The notes: generated from the sequence alone by a model not told the origin. Positions 26,230 through 35,734 are shown, counted from the first letter of the stretch. The stretch is DNA of 64,000 nucleotides from Akkermansiaceae bacterium (GCA_024233115.1 JACKQB010000002.1:496001-560000), one strand, 5' to 3'. Translations and numbers: made by a program.

Positions 26230-26505
26230 AAACAAATCACCCCAACTCTCAGAACGGAGAGCTGGGGTGAAATGGCAACCTGTACGGGATTGACTGCGCT
26301 CCACTCCGTCCATGCGGTCTGCCATTGGCTCCTCCGCCAATAGGCCATATAGATTCGCCGCTCACGCCCCCCCTTTGAGGTGGGGCTAATGCGGCTGGCG
26401 TTCGCCCCTACCGGTTCTCGTCCCGCTCGTGTTGTGAAGCGTTTAAAACAAATCACCCCAACTCTCAGAACGGAGAGCTGGGGTGAAATGGCAACCTGTA
26501 CGGGA
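26230..26505. repeat. 60-bp direct repeat duplicating the tRNA-Glu 3' end and its terminator
   Basis: Positions 26230-26289 and 26446-26505 are identical over 60 bp and offset by 216 bp. Each copy holds the terminator hairpin and the last 17 bp of tRNA-Glu (including CCA, acceptor strand and part of the T-arm). Only the right copy continues into a whole tRNA. The 156 bp between the copies carries no gene. The arrangement resembles attL/attR flanking a lost insert, or a partial tandem duplication. Confidence 0.85.
26445..26485 (-). terminator. Rho-independent terminator of tRNA-Glu
   Basis: On the minus strand a hairpin of CACCCCA and GCTCTC arms with loop CGTTCT is followed by ATTTGTTTT, directly after the CCA end of the tRNA. 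An identical hairpin stands at 26238-26269 in the duplicated copy. Confidence 0.75.
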
Positions 26506-26563
26506 CTCGAACCCGTGTTGCCGCCGTGAAAGGGCGGAGTCCTAACCACTAGACGAACAGGTC
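26489..26563 (-). tRNA. tRNA-Glu (anticodon TTC)
   Basis: A 75-nt cloverleaf on the minus strand. It begins GACCTGTTCGTCTAGTGGTT, with anticodon loop CTTTCAC (TTC) in a CCGCC/GGCGG stem and T-loop GGTTCGAGTCC, and has an encoded CCA. The D-arm and TTC anticodon fit tRNA-Glu. Confidence 0.95.
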
Positions 26564-26593
26564 GCTTTCTGGTGGTGCGCTGGGCGCGGGCGG

Positions 26594-26621
26594 AAATTGC
26601 CAGAAGTTTCCCGTTTGACAA
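26594..26621 (-). promoter_or_regulatory. Candidate promoter for tRNA-Glu
   Basis: On the minus strand TTGTCA (26621-26616), a 16-nt spacer and CAATTT (26599-26594) lie 30 bp before the tRNA 5' end. The -10 box is weak. Confidence 0.3.
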
Positions 26622-26719
26622 GAAAAAATGATACAAAAATTGTTTTCACGCCAAAACCACCGCCATCAGGCTTACTTTTGCACTTTTAGGATCGCCTTCA
26701 TTTGTTTAGGGATACGGGC

Positions 26720-27700
26720 GTGAACCAAGTGAACTACGTGGAACGGGGCCGCCGGATATTCGAGATGGAGATTGAGGAGCTACAAAGGGTTTCGTCATCG
26801 CTGTCCGGATCGTTCGCCCAGGCTGTCGAATTACTCAAGGCAAGCCTCGAAAACAAAGGGAAGATCGTCGTTGTCGGCATCGGCAAATCAGGAAACATCG
26901 GCCATAAAATCGCAGCCACACTCAACTCCACCGGCTCGACAGCCGTTGTGTTAAACTCCCAGAATGCCCTCCACGGCGATTTGGGCCTCATTTCCGACGG
27001 AGATGTCATCGTCGCCCTCTCCTACTCGGGTGAAACCACCGAATTACTCGACCTGCTGCCGTTCATCAAACGATTCGATGTCAACATTGTGGGAATCACC
27101 GGTAAAAAAGGGTCTACGCTCGATCAACAAAGTGATGCCTGCCTGCTCACTGAAATCACCCGGGAGGCATGCCCTCTGAACCTCGCCCCCACCTCCTCCT
27201 CGACCGCCATGCTGGTGATGGGGGATGCTCTGGCCATGGTCCTGCTCGAGGCCCGGGGCTTTACCGAAGAAGATTTCTCCAAGTTCCACCCCGGCGGCTC
27301 ACTGGGCCGAGCACTGCTGACCAAGGTCGACGACATCATGCGCAGTGGTGATGCCCTGGCGATCATCCAACCCGCCGCCACCGTCCAGGATGCGCTCTCG
27401 ACCATGAGCAAGGCCCGCAGTGGTGCCTGCATTGTCACCCATGAGGATGGCACCATGGCCGGGATCTTCACCCATGGCGATTTTGCCCGCTCCTTCCAAG
27501 AGAATCCGGACATCGGCAACCTTCCTGTCAGTCAATTCATGACCTCCAACCCCATCACCCTGCAATCCGACTCGCTTGCGGTGGAGGCGGTAACTACAAT
27601 CGGCACTCACCGGATCGACGACATTGTTGTGTTGGACTCTAACAATAAACCTGTGGGACTGATCGACACCCAGGACTTTGCCCGACTCAAACTCATCTAA
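26720..27700 (+). CDS. kdsD: D-arabinose 5-phosphate isomerase (KdsD/KpsF family)
   Basis: Makes D-arabinose 5-phosphate, the precursor of Kdo for lipopolysaccharide. An N-terminal SIS domain shows VVGIGKSGNIGHKIAATLNS, NALHGDLG (with the active-site His), ALSYSGETTE and KFHPGGSLGRALL. Two C-terminal CBS domains follow (from about residue 205 and 270). The 326-residue length is typical. The start is probably the GTG at 26720 with AGGGA upstream; a TTG at 26702 is possible. The lipoprotein gene starts 3 bp after its stop, so the two are co-transcribed. Confidence 0.92.
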   Translation: MNQVNYVERGRRIFEMEIEELQRVSSSLSGSFAQAVELLKASLENKGKIVVVGIGKSGNIGHKIAATLNSTGSTAVVLNSQNALHGDLGLISDGDVIVALSYSGETTELLDLLPFIKRFDVNIVGITGKKGSTLDQQSDACLLTEITREACPLNLAPTSSSTAMLVMGDALAMVLLEARGFTEEDFSKFHPGGSLGRALLTKVDDIMRSGDALAIIQPAATVQDALSTMSKARSGACIVTHEDGTMAGIFTHGDFARSFQENPDIGNLPVSQFMTSNPITLQSDSLAVEAVTTIGTHRIDDIVVLDSNNKPVGLIDTQDFARLKLI

Positions 27701-27703
27701 AAA

Positions 27704-28234
27704 ATGAAGCTACCAAAGCACCTCCTCAGTCTCCCCATGGCCTTGACTCTGGTATTCGCCTCCTGCGGTGGTCCCAATCCCGCCATGACCCCCGTGATCA
27801 ACACGCCAGATGGTGGCAAAGTCGATCTGTCCAAGGTGTCCATGGTGGTGACCATGGCCCAAATCACGAAACTGAGTGACAACAAGTATTCACTCAGCTT
27901 CGACTACACCATCGACAACCAGGCTGGTGCCATCATTGCCTTCCCCTGTCTCTACAACGAGACGGATGACCTGGTCGAAGTGAACCTGAGCGACCGGGAA
28001 GGCCGGCCACTCCACCTCGGCAAACGGCCGCTCGAAGGGCTGACACTCACTGAGCCCAGGCCTCTTCAAATCCCCGTTGGAAAAACCACCCGGAGCTACA
28101 AGGTGCCGGTAATGCCTGAACTCCGCGAAAAGGGCGACCCCGTCAACATCCGGGTCCGGCTCCATGCACCCTCCCGCTATGATGAGCTCCGCAGCAGCGT
28201 GGAGGCCCCCCGTTTACAAATTCCCTGGCCGTAA
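27704..28234 (+). CDS. Putative lipoprotein of unknown function
   Basis: A 176-residue protein with a lipoprotein signal. The lipobox VFASC has its cysteine at about residue 21, followed by GG. The mature part is beta-rich, with alternating hydrophobic residues (SMVVTMAQITKLSDNKYSLS, YTIDNQAGAII) suggesting an immunoglobulin-like or small beta-sandwich domain. Placed 3 bp after kdsD, so an envelope role alongside lipopolysaccharide synthesis is possible, but no direct evidence exists. Confidence 0.75.
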   Translation: MKLPKHLLSLPMALTLVFASCGGPNPAMTPVINTPDGGKVDLSKVSMVVTMAQITKLSDNKYSLSFDYTIDNQAGAIIAFPCLYNETDDLVEVNLSDREGRPLHLGKRPLEGLTLTEPRPLQIPVGKTTRSYKVPVMPELREKGDPVNIRVRLHAPSRYDELRSSVEAPRLQIPWP

Positions 28235-28348
28235 AAACCAGGTCCGCAATCTTCAAACTTCAAACTTGCAACTTCAGACGCCTCAACCACACTGCGCCCC
28301 CACTGAATTCCAATTATTCATTATTCAATCATCCATCCATTCAACAAC

Positions 28349-28915
28349 ATGGCATCCATCGTCGCAACCAACGTCAAACGCGGTCAATGTATCAAATACG
28401 AAGGCGAGACCGGTATCGTTCTCCATCTTGACCACCGTACCCCCGGAAAAGGCAACGCGCTCATTGCAGCGACCATCCGCTCTTTTCAATCAGGCAAAAC
28501 CAAGACCATCCGCTTCGCATCCAGCGACAAGGTGGATATCGTGGAAACTGATCGTCAGAAACTTGAGTTCTCATACTCTGACCCAACAGGTTTCCACTTC
28601 ATGGATATGACCACCTACGAAACCGTCACACTTCAGCCCGAACTCATCGGTGACAACAAAGATTTCCTCGTGGAAGGAATGACCGCCGAAATCCTTTTCA
28701 TCGAAGGCAATGCCGTCACCATCGATGTCCCGGCTGTTGTCGAACTCAGCGTCACGGACACTTCCGACGGGGTCAAGGGCGACACCGCCAATAATCCGAC
28801 CAAACCAGCGACCCTGGAGACTGGCCTCGTGGTGCAAGTTCCCCTGTTTGTCAAAATTGGTGACAAACTGAAAATCAACACCGCCGAGTCATCCTACTCA
28901 GGACGCGCCAACTAA
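28349..28915 (+). CDS. efp: Elongation factor P
   Basis: Relieves ribosome stalling at polyproline. Its 188 residues comprise the KOW-like domain I (VKRGQCIKYEGETGIVLHLD) and two OB domains ending in the typical GDKLKINTAESSYSGRA. The loop carries K34 in TPGKGNA, matching E. coli EF-P, where Lys34 is beta-lysylated, so an EpmA/EpmB-type modification is expected though none of those genes is in the window. The leader is the G-poor ATTATTCATTATTCAATC type. Confidence 0.95.
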   Translation: MASIVATNVKRGQCIKYEGETGIVLHLDHRTPGKGNALIAATIRSFQSGKTKTIRFASSDKVDIVETDRQKLEFSYSDPTGFHFMDMTTYETVTLQPELIGDNKDFLVEGMTAEILFIEGNAVTIDVPAVVELSVTDTSDGVKGDTANNPTKPATLETGLVVQVPLFVKIGDKLKINTAESSYSGRAN

Positions 28916-29058
28916 GCCCTAAGGGCCAGTTTTGAGTTTTCAATTTTGAGTGTTGAGTTAACTCTCGACACTTGCATTGATTGCTGTGCCTGTGCAGTAG
29001 CTCCAATCATTCATTTCTTTATTTATTAAATCATTCATTCTACTAGATTCCCTCCATC

Positions 29059-29568
29059 ATGACTTGGAACGATCAATTTCTCAAACTCTTCCGCGCCTGC
29101 GTTGAAAAATACCGGGGTGGCAACGACGACTTTCACTCCTACTACGAGCCGGACGACCTCGCTTTCCTTGCATCCATCGGCTACAAACCACGCGAGCTAT
29201 TTGATTTTGTCGAGGATCTCGTCGATGAAGATGTCCCCAGCGAGTCCACCGCGCTTCTGGTGGCCAGCGTTCGACGTGACTACTTTCTCGTCGAACAAAA
29301 GGGCATTCCCAGCCAGCATGAGATTACCACCGCCGACCTGCCGACCTTTGGAGACACCTTGGACGGAGAATCCTACTTTCCACGCATTCTCACCAAAGCC
29401 CGCGCCAAACTCCGTGGCGAACTTCACCCGAACATCATGTTTGGCTGCGGCGGCGACCGCAAATTCCTCCGCGAACACGGCGATATCCATCCCGCCGATT
29501 TCCTCCGCCACGTCTGGGCCAGTGGTGACGATGACAGCCACATCATCGAATACGTCCGATCTCACTAA
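29059..29568 (+). CDS. Conserved hypothetical protein
   Basis: A 169-residue soluble, acidic protein. I recognise no catalytic motif. The N-terminal half is helical (FLKLFRACVEKYRGG). The C-terminal half has ILTKARAKLRGELHPNIMFG then CGGDRKFLREHGDIHPADFL, typical of small proteins that accompany Nudix hydrolases and efp in related genomes as I recall. It lies between efp and the Nudix gene on the same strand, with a G-poor ATTCATTTC-type leader. Confidence 0.75.
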   Translation: MTWNDQFLKLFRACVEKYRGGNDDFHSYYEPDDLAFLASIGYKPRELFDFVEDLVDEDVPSESTALLVASVRRDYFLVEQKGIPSQHEITTADLPTFGDTLDGESYFPRILTKARAKLRGELHPNIMFGCGGDRKFLREHGDIHPADFLRHVWASGDDDSHIIEYVRSH

Positions 29569-29607
29569 AACTCCAGGTTTCAAAAACCAAATTCCAAATC
29601 AACAATC

Positions 29608-30234
29608 ATGAAGGACTATAAGGGGGAACAGATCCTCGTCGTGCCCCGTGGACTTTTCGACCAGCTCGGGGATTTTCAAGGCATCAATACCAAGGTCGGG
29701 CACTATCTGCCGTCACTACTCAACCCCGAGAATAATTTCTTCATGGATCGTGGCACCGCCGAAGACGATCCATCGCACAAGCAACTGATCCCCTACTGCA
29801 TTTTCCGGGTAAAGGACGGGCAAGGAACACGTTACCTTCACTACACCCGGGGCAAGTCCGGCGGCGAATCCCGCCTGCATGCCCAGGTATCCATCGGCAT
29901 CGGTGGCCACATCAACCCGGTGGACCAACGCGAAGACCATCTCGGTATGGACACCTACATGGCTGGGGTCGAACGCGAGATCGATGAGGAACTCAACATC
30001 GGTGGCGGCCACAGCAATAAAATCGTCGCCCTGCTCAACGACGACTCGAACTCCGTCGGCCAGGTCCACCTCGGGGTCGTCCACATGATTGACCTGGAAA
30101 ACGACGACGTCCGAGCCAACGAGGACGCCATCGCCAACCTCTCCTTCACCACCCTCGGAGAACTCCGGGGCGACCTCTATGATCGACTGGAAACCTGGAC
30201 CCGCTGCTGCGTGGATGTGCTTGAGGAGTTGTAG
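29608..30234 (+). CDS. Nudix-family hydrolase
   Basis: A 208-residue protein with a Nudix box, G-x5-E-x7-REUxEExGU in relaxed form: the GGHIN loop is followed by VEREIDEELNI at about residues 121-131. Such enzymes cleave nucleoside diphosphates linked to another moiety. The substrate is unknown. The N-terminal 80 residues form an unusual extra domain (LVVPRGLFDQLGDFQG, YCIFRVKDG). It starts 39 bp after the hypothetical gene at 29059-29568, and its leader lacks a Shine-Dalgarno sequence. Confidence 0.8.
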   Translation: MKDYKGEQILVVPRGLFDQLGDFQGINTKVGHYLPSLLNPENNFFMDRGTAEDDPSHKQLIPYCIFRVKDGQGTRYLHYTRGKSGGESRLHAQVSIGIGGHINPVDQREDHLGMDTYMAGVEREIDEELNIGGGHSNKIVALLNDDSNSVGQVHLGVVHMIDLENDDVRANEDAIANLSFTTLGELRGDLYDRLETWTRCCVDVLEEL

Positions 30235-30252
30235 GTCAAAGCCCATGATTGC

Positions 30253-30312
30253 ATGGCAGAAAAGAAAACCCATGCTATACATGACGTAGCAGAGTTCCTC
30301 AGTGTCCGATGA
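30253..30312 (+). CDS. Possible 19-residue leader peptide
   Basis: ATG at 30253 opens a 19-codon frame (MAEKKTHAIHDVAEFLSVR) whose TGA overlaps the ATG of the next small ORF in the sequence ATGA. The overlap suggests translational coupling, but the ORF is too short to support by itself. Confidence 0.25.
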   Translation: MAEKKTHAIHDVAEFLSVR

Positions 30313-30488
30313 TTAAGCCAACCTACAAAGAACTTAAACCTATTCCCGAAAAGGATATGTCGGAAAACGCGCGCATGGCATTAAAAGCCGGACGACGCGC
30401 CATCCGCAAGGTTCGTGCTGAAAACAAGCGCTTGGGTCTGCCTCTCATCTCTTGGAAAGACGGCAAGGTGGTCGAGGTCGATCCATAG
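30309..30488 (+). CDS. Small antitoxin-like protein
   Basis: A 59-residue ORF with a helical, basic centre (ALKAGRRAIRKVRAENKRLG) and the ending LPLISWKDGKVVEVDP. Short proteins ending in 'G.P...W.DGKVV.I.P' are commonly annotated as antitoxin-like or as companions of RelE-type toxins. No toxin gene lies next to it, so it may be a solitary relic or have another role. A hairpin with arms GGCGGTT/AACCGCC (30492-30508) follows and may serve as a weak terminator. Confidence 0.6.
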   Translation: MIKPTYKELKPIPEKDMSENARMALKAGRRAIRKVRAENKRLGLPLISWKDGKVVEVDP

Positions 30489-30644
30489 TGACGGCGGTTT
30501 GTAACCGCCTCGTCCAATCGATAAAACAGGCATAGGCGGTGACCAGACCGTCGCCACACGAGCAAAATACGGCTCGATTTACATGTCAGATGCGCAAGAG
30601 CAGGCCTTGCCACTGGTGCCACTCTGTGGTAAACGCGCCGCGTC

Positions 30645-31676
<1,032 letters not shown>

Positions 31677-31737
31677 AATATGAACCATTGAAGATTACAG
31701 AATGAATCATTACTGATTCTTCACACCCATCACTCAT

Positions 31738-31773
31738 GCGGCGGTCTGTCATCAGGCCGCCGCAATTATTTGT
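31738..31773 (+). terminator. Rho-independent-type terminator after fbaA
   Basis: An 11-bp stem GCGGCGGTCTG/CAGGCCGCCGC (one G-T pair) with loop TCAT, followed by the AT-rich AATTATTTG. The U-run is poor but the stem is very stable. Confidence 0.6.
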
Positions 31774-31852
31774 TTCAGAAAAAGCAGCTCGCTAAAATCG
31801 GTGATTGCATCTTAATTATCAGCTCCTATTCCTCCCCTCTCCCATTTATATC

Positions 31853-32584
31853 ATGGCTAAAAAACAACAGGACAACCCGCTCGCCAACATCATGTGGAAT
31901 GTGCTCATTCCCATTGTGGCTCTCAGCTTCCTAGGAAAAAACGGCGACAAGTTCTGGCACGTGGGCCCCGTCATGGGAATGTGTATCGCCGTATCCCTGC
32001 CCGTGATTTACGGAATCCATCACCTGGTCAAAACCAGGAAACCCAACTTCTTTTCGATTCTCGGTGTGGTCAGTATTCTGCTGACCGGTGGCATTGCCAT
32101 CATGGCCTACAAGGACAACGGCACGGTCGATGCCGAAGCTCCGGTCTGGTTTGCTCTCAAGGAGGCTGCCATCCCCTTTGTCTTCGGTGTCACCATCCTC
32201 ATTTCCCACTGGACCAAAACACCGCTCGTGCGTGTCTTCCTCTACAATCCGGATTTTTTCAACATTCCTTCCATTGAAAAACGCGTGAAGGAAAACTCTA
32301 ACATGGAGAGTTATAAAAAGCTCATCTTCTCCGGCACACTCCTGTTAGCCGGCTCCTTTTTTATCAGCATGGTGATGAACTACTTCCTCGCGATGTATTT
32401 CCTCAAGGATAACACCGGCTCCCAGGAAGACTTCAATGACGGCGTAGCCAAGCTAACAGGATGGGGCTTTGCCGTGATCGGCATCCCCATGATGATTGTG
32501 CTGATGGTGACGATGTGGCGTTTCGTCTCAGGATTGAAAAGGCTCACCGGTATGGAGAACGACGAGATCCTGCTGCCGCGGTAG
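31853..32584 (+). CDS. Multi-pass membrane protein (VC0807-like family)
   Basis: A 243-residue integral membrane protein with about six hydrophobic segments: one near residue 12, then GMCIAVSLPVIYGIHHLV, FSILGVVSILLTGGIAIM, AIPFVFGVTILI, FSGTLLLAGSFFISMVM and a C-terminal pair. The layout and the FFNIPSIEKRV loop resemble proteins annotated as the VC0807 family, whose function is unknown. The ATG at 31853 is preferred over 31805 because the longer form begins with an unlikely, non-membrane stretch. Confidence 0.75.
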   Translation: MAKKQQDNPLANIMWNVLIPIVALSFLGKNGDKFWHVGPVMGMCIAVSLPVIYGIHHLVKTRKPNFFSILGVVSILLTGGIAIMAYKDNGTVDAEAPVWFALKEAAIPFVFGVTILISHWTKTPLVRVFLYNPDFFNIPSIEKRVKENSNMESYKKLIFSGTLLLAGSFFISMVMNYFLAMYFLKDNTGSQEDFNDGVAKLTGWGFAVIGIPMMIVLMVTMWRFVSGLKRLTGMENDEILLPR

Positions 32585-32699
32585 TCGGTAGACAGTGATC
32601 GGTAGGCAGAAAAAGCGGCGTGCCAAGGCACACCGCTGAGAAACATTGCACTTTGTGTTCAGTGGCCGACTACCGTCCACCGCGCACAGCTTACCGGTC

Positions 32700-32987
32700 T
32701 TAATCGACCAATGTATCGATGCGTGTAGCAAGCTCTACATCGATATCGGTGACACCGCCTGCGTCGACGGTTTTCAATCGAATCGTCACTGTTAGATCGC
32801 GAATATCAATTTCTGGAAAGTGTTGAGCTTCATCAACAATCTCGGCGAGGTCGTTTACAAAATCAATCCCCTCCATGTATTCTTCAAATTCGATGGTACG
32901 GGTAATGGCATCGCCTTCCACTTCCCATTCGGGGCATCGCTTAAGGGCGTCGTCTAGTTCGTCGGCTGGAATCAGTTCTTCTGACAT
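32700..32987 (-). CDS. phhB: Pterin-4a-carbinolamine dehydratase
   Basis: A 95-residue PCD/DCoH-fold protein that dehydrates 4a-hydroxytetrahydropterin. The AQHFPEIDIRDLTVTIRL segment holds the catalytic His-x-Pro-Glu motif, and CPEWEVEGDAITRTIEFEEY is the usual N-terminal strand pattern. The second active-site region, usually [ST].GG.T, is seen as DAGGVTDID. No aromatic amino acid hydroxylase is in the window, so it may act with a distant phenylalanine hydroxylase or have another pterin role. Confidence 0.88.
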   Translation of the reverse strand: MSEELIPADELDDALKRCPEWEVEGDAITRTIEFEEYMEGIDFVNDLAEIVDEAQHFPEIDIRDLTVTIRLKTVDAGGVTDIDVELATRIDTLVD

Positions 32988-33105
32988 GGAGTATTTGGTG
33001 GTATCGCTGTTGGGCCAAACTGGCTTGCAACAAGATTGCTAATTTCTACAACCTTTTGGCAAGCATGTTTCTTCTTCTTTTTTATTTTTTTGCCACATTG
33101 GTCAT

Positions 33106-33134
33106 TTGCAACGACCGGGAATATCGCTTATCAT
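33106..33134 (+). promoter_or_regulatory. Candidate promoter for a lipoprotein gene
   Basis: TTGCAA at 33106-33111, a 17-nt spacer and TATCAT at 33129-33134, only 10 bp before the ATG at 33144. A transcript from it would have almost no leader. Confidence 0.4.
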
Positions 33135-33143
33135 GGAAGCATC

Positions 33144-33590
33144 ATGAAATCACTGCTGTTCTTATTCCTGCCCCTCGCCGTCTTGTTATCAAGCTGCAGC
33201 ACCACTCCCGAGACGCGTATCCAGCGTAACCCCGGGATGTTTGCCAAACTTAGTCCCAAGCATCAGGACCTTGTGCGCGCTGGAAAAATCGATCGTGGCA
33301 TGACCAAGCCTGCCGTTTTTCTTGCCCTCGGCAACCCCGATGACAAAACCATTGGCGAGCAAAATGGTAAAAGCTTTGAGCGTTGGAACTACAACGTGCT
33401 TGTGCCGGTCTACACCCACGGCTTCAGCCCCTACTACGGATATGGACACGGTCGTTACGGCTACGGTGGGGGCGGCTACTACGGCATGGGGATCCAACCA
33501 TCCGTGCATTACATTCCTCGCCGCGGATCCACCATTCTGTTTAGTGGCGGCAAGGTAACCGGGTGGACCCAGGTGCAAAGGAATTTTTAA
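33144..33590 (+). CDS. Small lipoprotein with a Gly/Tyr-rich region
   Basis: A 148-residue lipoprotein with the signal MKSLLFLFLPLAVLLSSCST and a lipobox cysteine at residue 18. Residues 19-80 are mixed polar (KIDRGMTKPAVFLALGNPDD resembles the SmpA/BamE-like 'GMTK..V...LG.P' motif), and residues 95-120 are rich in Gly and Tyr. The GMTKPAV/LGNPD motif suggests a small outer-membrane-linked protein. An upstream ATG at 33036 would add a non-signal stretch. Stands alone. Confidence 0.75.
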   Translation: MKSLLFLFLPLAVLLSSCSTTPETRIQRNPGMFAKLSPKHQDLVRAGKIDRGMTKPAVFLALGNPDDKTIGEQNGKSFERWNYNVLVPVYTHGFSPYYGYGHGRYGYGGGGYYGMGIQPSVHYIPRRGSTILFSGGKVTGWTQVQRNF

Positions 33591-33667
33591 CGCTCCCACC
33601 AACTGAGGAACTTCCTAGGAGCGGAACTTCATGAAACTAAATGGCCGGAGACAACAATTCCGGAAAC

Positions 33668-33697
33668 AAAAGGCCGGCTGCATCGTGCAACCGGCCT
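33668..33697 (-). terminator. Rho-independent terminator of the KA-rich gene
   Basis: On the minus strand AGGCCGG and CCGGCCT pair around an inner TGCA/TGCA pairing, followed by TTTTGTTT. It lies 33 bp after the stop of the lysine/alanine-rich protein. Confidence 0.65.
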
Positions 33698-33729
33698 GGG
33701 TGAAAATACTAGGTGCGAGACGATGAGAA

Positions 33730-34002
33730 CTACTCGGCGTCGTTCTTCGGCTCTTCTGTTTTGGCTGCTTTCTTGGCTGCCTTCTTGGCCGTTTTTTTAG
33801 CGGCTGTTTTTTTGACCGCTTTTTTAGCTACTTTTTTGGCCGCCTTTTTAGCGGCTGTCTTCTTGGTTGCTTTTTTAGCGGTAACCTTCTTGGCGGTGGC
33901 GGCTGGCTTGCGTACGACACTGGCTTTCACCTGCTCTTTTTTGCGTTTGAGATACTGCTTACGGCGACTACGCTTGACGATTTTATTATGTTGCTTACCC
34001 AT
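33730..34002 (-). CDS. Lysine/alanine-rich basic protein (histone H1-like tail)
   Basis: A 90-residue, highly basic protein. The first 30 residues (MGKQHNKIVKRSRRKQYLKR and on) are a conserved basic head. From about residue 38 to 80 it consists of AKK/AAKKA repeats like the C-terminal tail of histone H1 and of bacterial HC1/AlgR3-type proteins, then an acidic end (TEEPKNDAE). DNA or RNA compaction is inferred. The head is not a known domain to me. The ATG at 34002 is preferred over 34053. The tract is a low-complexity repeat and may vary in length between strains. Confidence 0.8.
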   Translation of the reverse strand: MGKQHNKIVKRSRRKQYLKRKKEQVKASVVRKPAATAKKVTAKKATKKTAAKKAAKKVAKKAVKKTAAKKTAKKAAKKAAKTEEPKNDAE

Positions 34003-34141
34003 GGGAAGTGATTGATGTGCAGGGGGATTAACGTCTTGAGAGCTTGCTAGCAAGCCCTAAATTGAGGGAATGTGGGTGATGGTCCATGAATGCAACCTCG
34101 CGGATTGAAGAGTCTGAAGCTTCAAGTTAAAAGCTGGCTGC

Positions 34142-35734
34142 TTACTTTTTACTTCTTTTTTTGCCGGTCAGGCGGAAGAAGGTTTCGTCACTCACCTCCC
34201 GGGCAGCGCGGATACAGCCGTCATGGTCCCTTTGCATCGCCATGATGCGTTGCAGGCAGGACCGCTGGTCGCTTTCGCTATCGAATTCCATCCCCACCAA
34301 GGCCCGGCCCACCCGCTCACCTGAGTAGGCGTAGTTGAAGTAGCAGAGGCTGGCGAGATCCTTCACTTCGGTCATAAAATGGAGAAAGGCACCAGCGCGC
34401 TCGGGAAACTCGATATTGACAAACAACGGATGCTGGAAAATCCCGGGGGCGTAGTTGATGATCCGGTAATCAACGTCCTCGTCCGTGGATACATCATCGG
34501 CCGAGACACCCCGCATGACCAAAACCTCGTCCAGTACGGTGAAGTCGTGTTCAGAACCGATCAGGCCGAGCACAGGATACTGGACACTGGACTCGATCCT
34601 CCCGTATTGGAGGTCGATGATACTGATGTTTTCTGGAAGCTGGCTCAAAAACTCGACCAGGGAGCCCTTGCCCTCGGGAATGGGAACACGTAAAAAACGG
34701 CGGTGTTTCGACCCTATACCGGCCCTATGGGCAATGCCGCTGAGTTGGGCAAAATCCATATTGGCACCGCTGACGATGGCGAGGACCTTTTCCCCCGGTT
34801 GCACCTCGCCCGACGCATAGTGTTTCTGGAAGCCCGCCAGAGCCATGGCACCGCTGGGTTCGGGAATGACGCGGATACTCTCCCACAGGGTCCGTATCGA
34901 ATGGCAAACCTCGTCATTGGTGACGGTGATCATACCATCGAGCAGATCGCGGCAATAAGCGAAGGTCACCTCACCGGCTTTCCTAACGGCGGTGCCGTCA
35001 CAGAATACGTCCAGGTAATCCAATTCCACCGGATGACCGGCCTCCATAGCGGCGGTCATGGATGCTTGTTCGACACCCTCAACGCCAAACACCTTGACTT
35101 CGGGCCAATAGCGTTTCAGCCAGCAGGCAACGGCCGCGGCAAGCCCGCCGCCACCGATGGCGACGTAGACGCGATCGAACGGCCCGTTGCCGCTCATGAC
35201 CACCTCATCGGCCAGTGTGCCCTGCCCACCCATGACCACGACATCATCGTAGGGATGGATATAAACACCACGGGATTGCTCACAGAACTTCAGGGCGGCA
35301 TGTCCAGCGACATCATAGGAATCTCCTAACAGCCGTATCTCCACGGCATCACCACCAAGGCGCATGACCTCACGCTGTTTCACCTCCGGGGTCGACCGGG
35401 GCATATAGATCACCGCCTGACAGCCCAGCGCCTTCGCCGCCAAAGCCACCCCCTGCGCATGGTTACCAGCGGATGCCGCCACGATCCCCTGGGCCCGTTG
35501 GTCTGGTGTCAGGGCCGCCATGGCATTGTAGGAGCCACGCCACTTGTAGGCCTTGATAGGCCCGAGGTCCTCCCGTTTGACCCAGACTTCGGCGTCCAGG
35601 TCAGGCAGCTCCAGTTTCTCGAGTGGAGTCACATCCCCCATCGAATACACCCGCTCACGGGCGGCAAGGATTTGTTCAAAAAGCAAGCCTGTATCAGAAG
35701 TTGTCATCTGTGTGGCTGGTATAACCATTTTCAT
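34142..35734 (-). CDS. ilvA: Threonine ammonia-lyase, biosynthetic (ilvA)
   Basis: PLP enzyme that deaminates threonine to 2-oxobutanoate, the first step of isoleucine synthesis. The PLP lysine is in AYKWRGSYNA, with the SAGNHAQGVA substrate loop and the glycine-rich GGGGLAAAVA phosphate loop. A C-terminal regulatory region of about 180 residues (FLRVPIPEGKGSLVEFL; FVNIEFPERAGAFLHFM) has two ACT-like modules, implying feedback by isoleucine and valine. The frame continues upstream to 35875 but would cross the secY terminator, so the ATG at 35734 (530 residues) or 35728 is preferred. Confidence 0.92.
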   Translation of the reverse strand: MKMVIPATQMTTSDTGLLFEQILAARERVYSMGDVTPLEKLELPDLDAEVWVKREDLGPIKAYKWRGSYNAMAALTPDQRAQGIVAASAGNHAQGVALAAKALGCQAVIYMPRSTPEVKQREVMRLGGDAVEIRLLGDSYDVAGHAALKFCEQSRGVYIHPYDDVVVMGGQGTLADEVVMSGNGPFDRVYVAIGGGGLAAAVACWLKRYWPEVKVFGVEGVEQASMTAAMEAGHPVELDYLDVFCDGTAVRKAGEVTFAYCRDLLDGMITVTNDEVCHSIRTLWESIRVIPEPSGAMALAGFQKHYASGEVQPGEKVLAIVSGANMDFAQLSGIAHRAGIGSKHRRFLRVPIPEGKGSLVEFLSQLPENISIIDLQYGRIESSVQYPVLGLIGSEHDFTVLDEVLVMRGVSADDVSTDEDVDYRIINYAPGIFQHPLFVNIEFPERAGAFLHFMTEVKDLASLCYFNYAYSGERVGRALVGMEFDSESDQRSCLQRIMAMQRDHDGCIRAAREVSDETFFRLTGKKRSKK

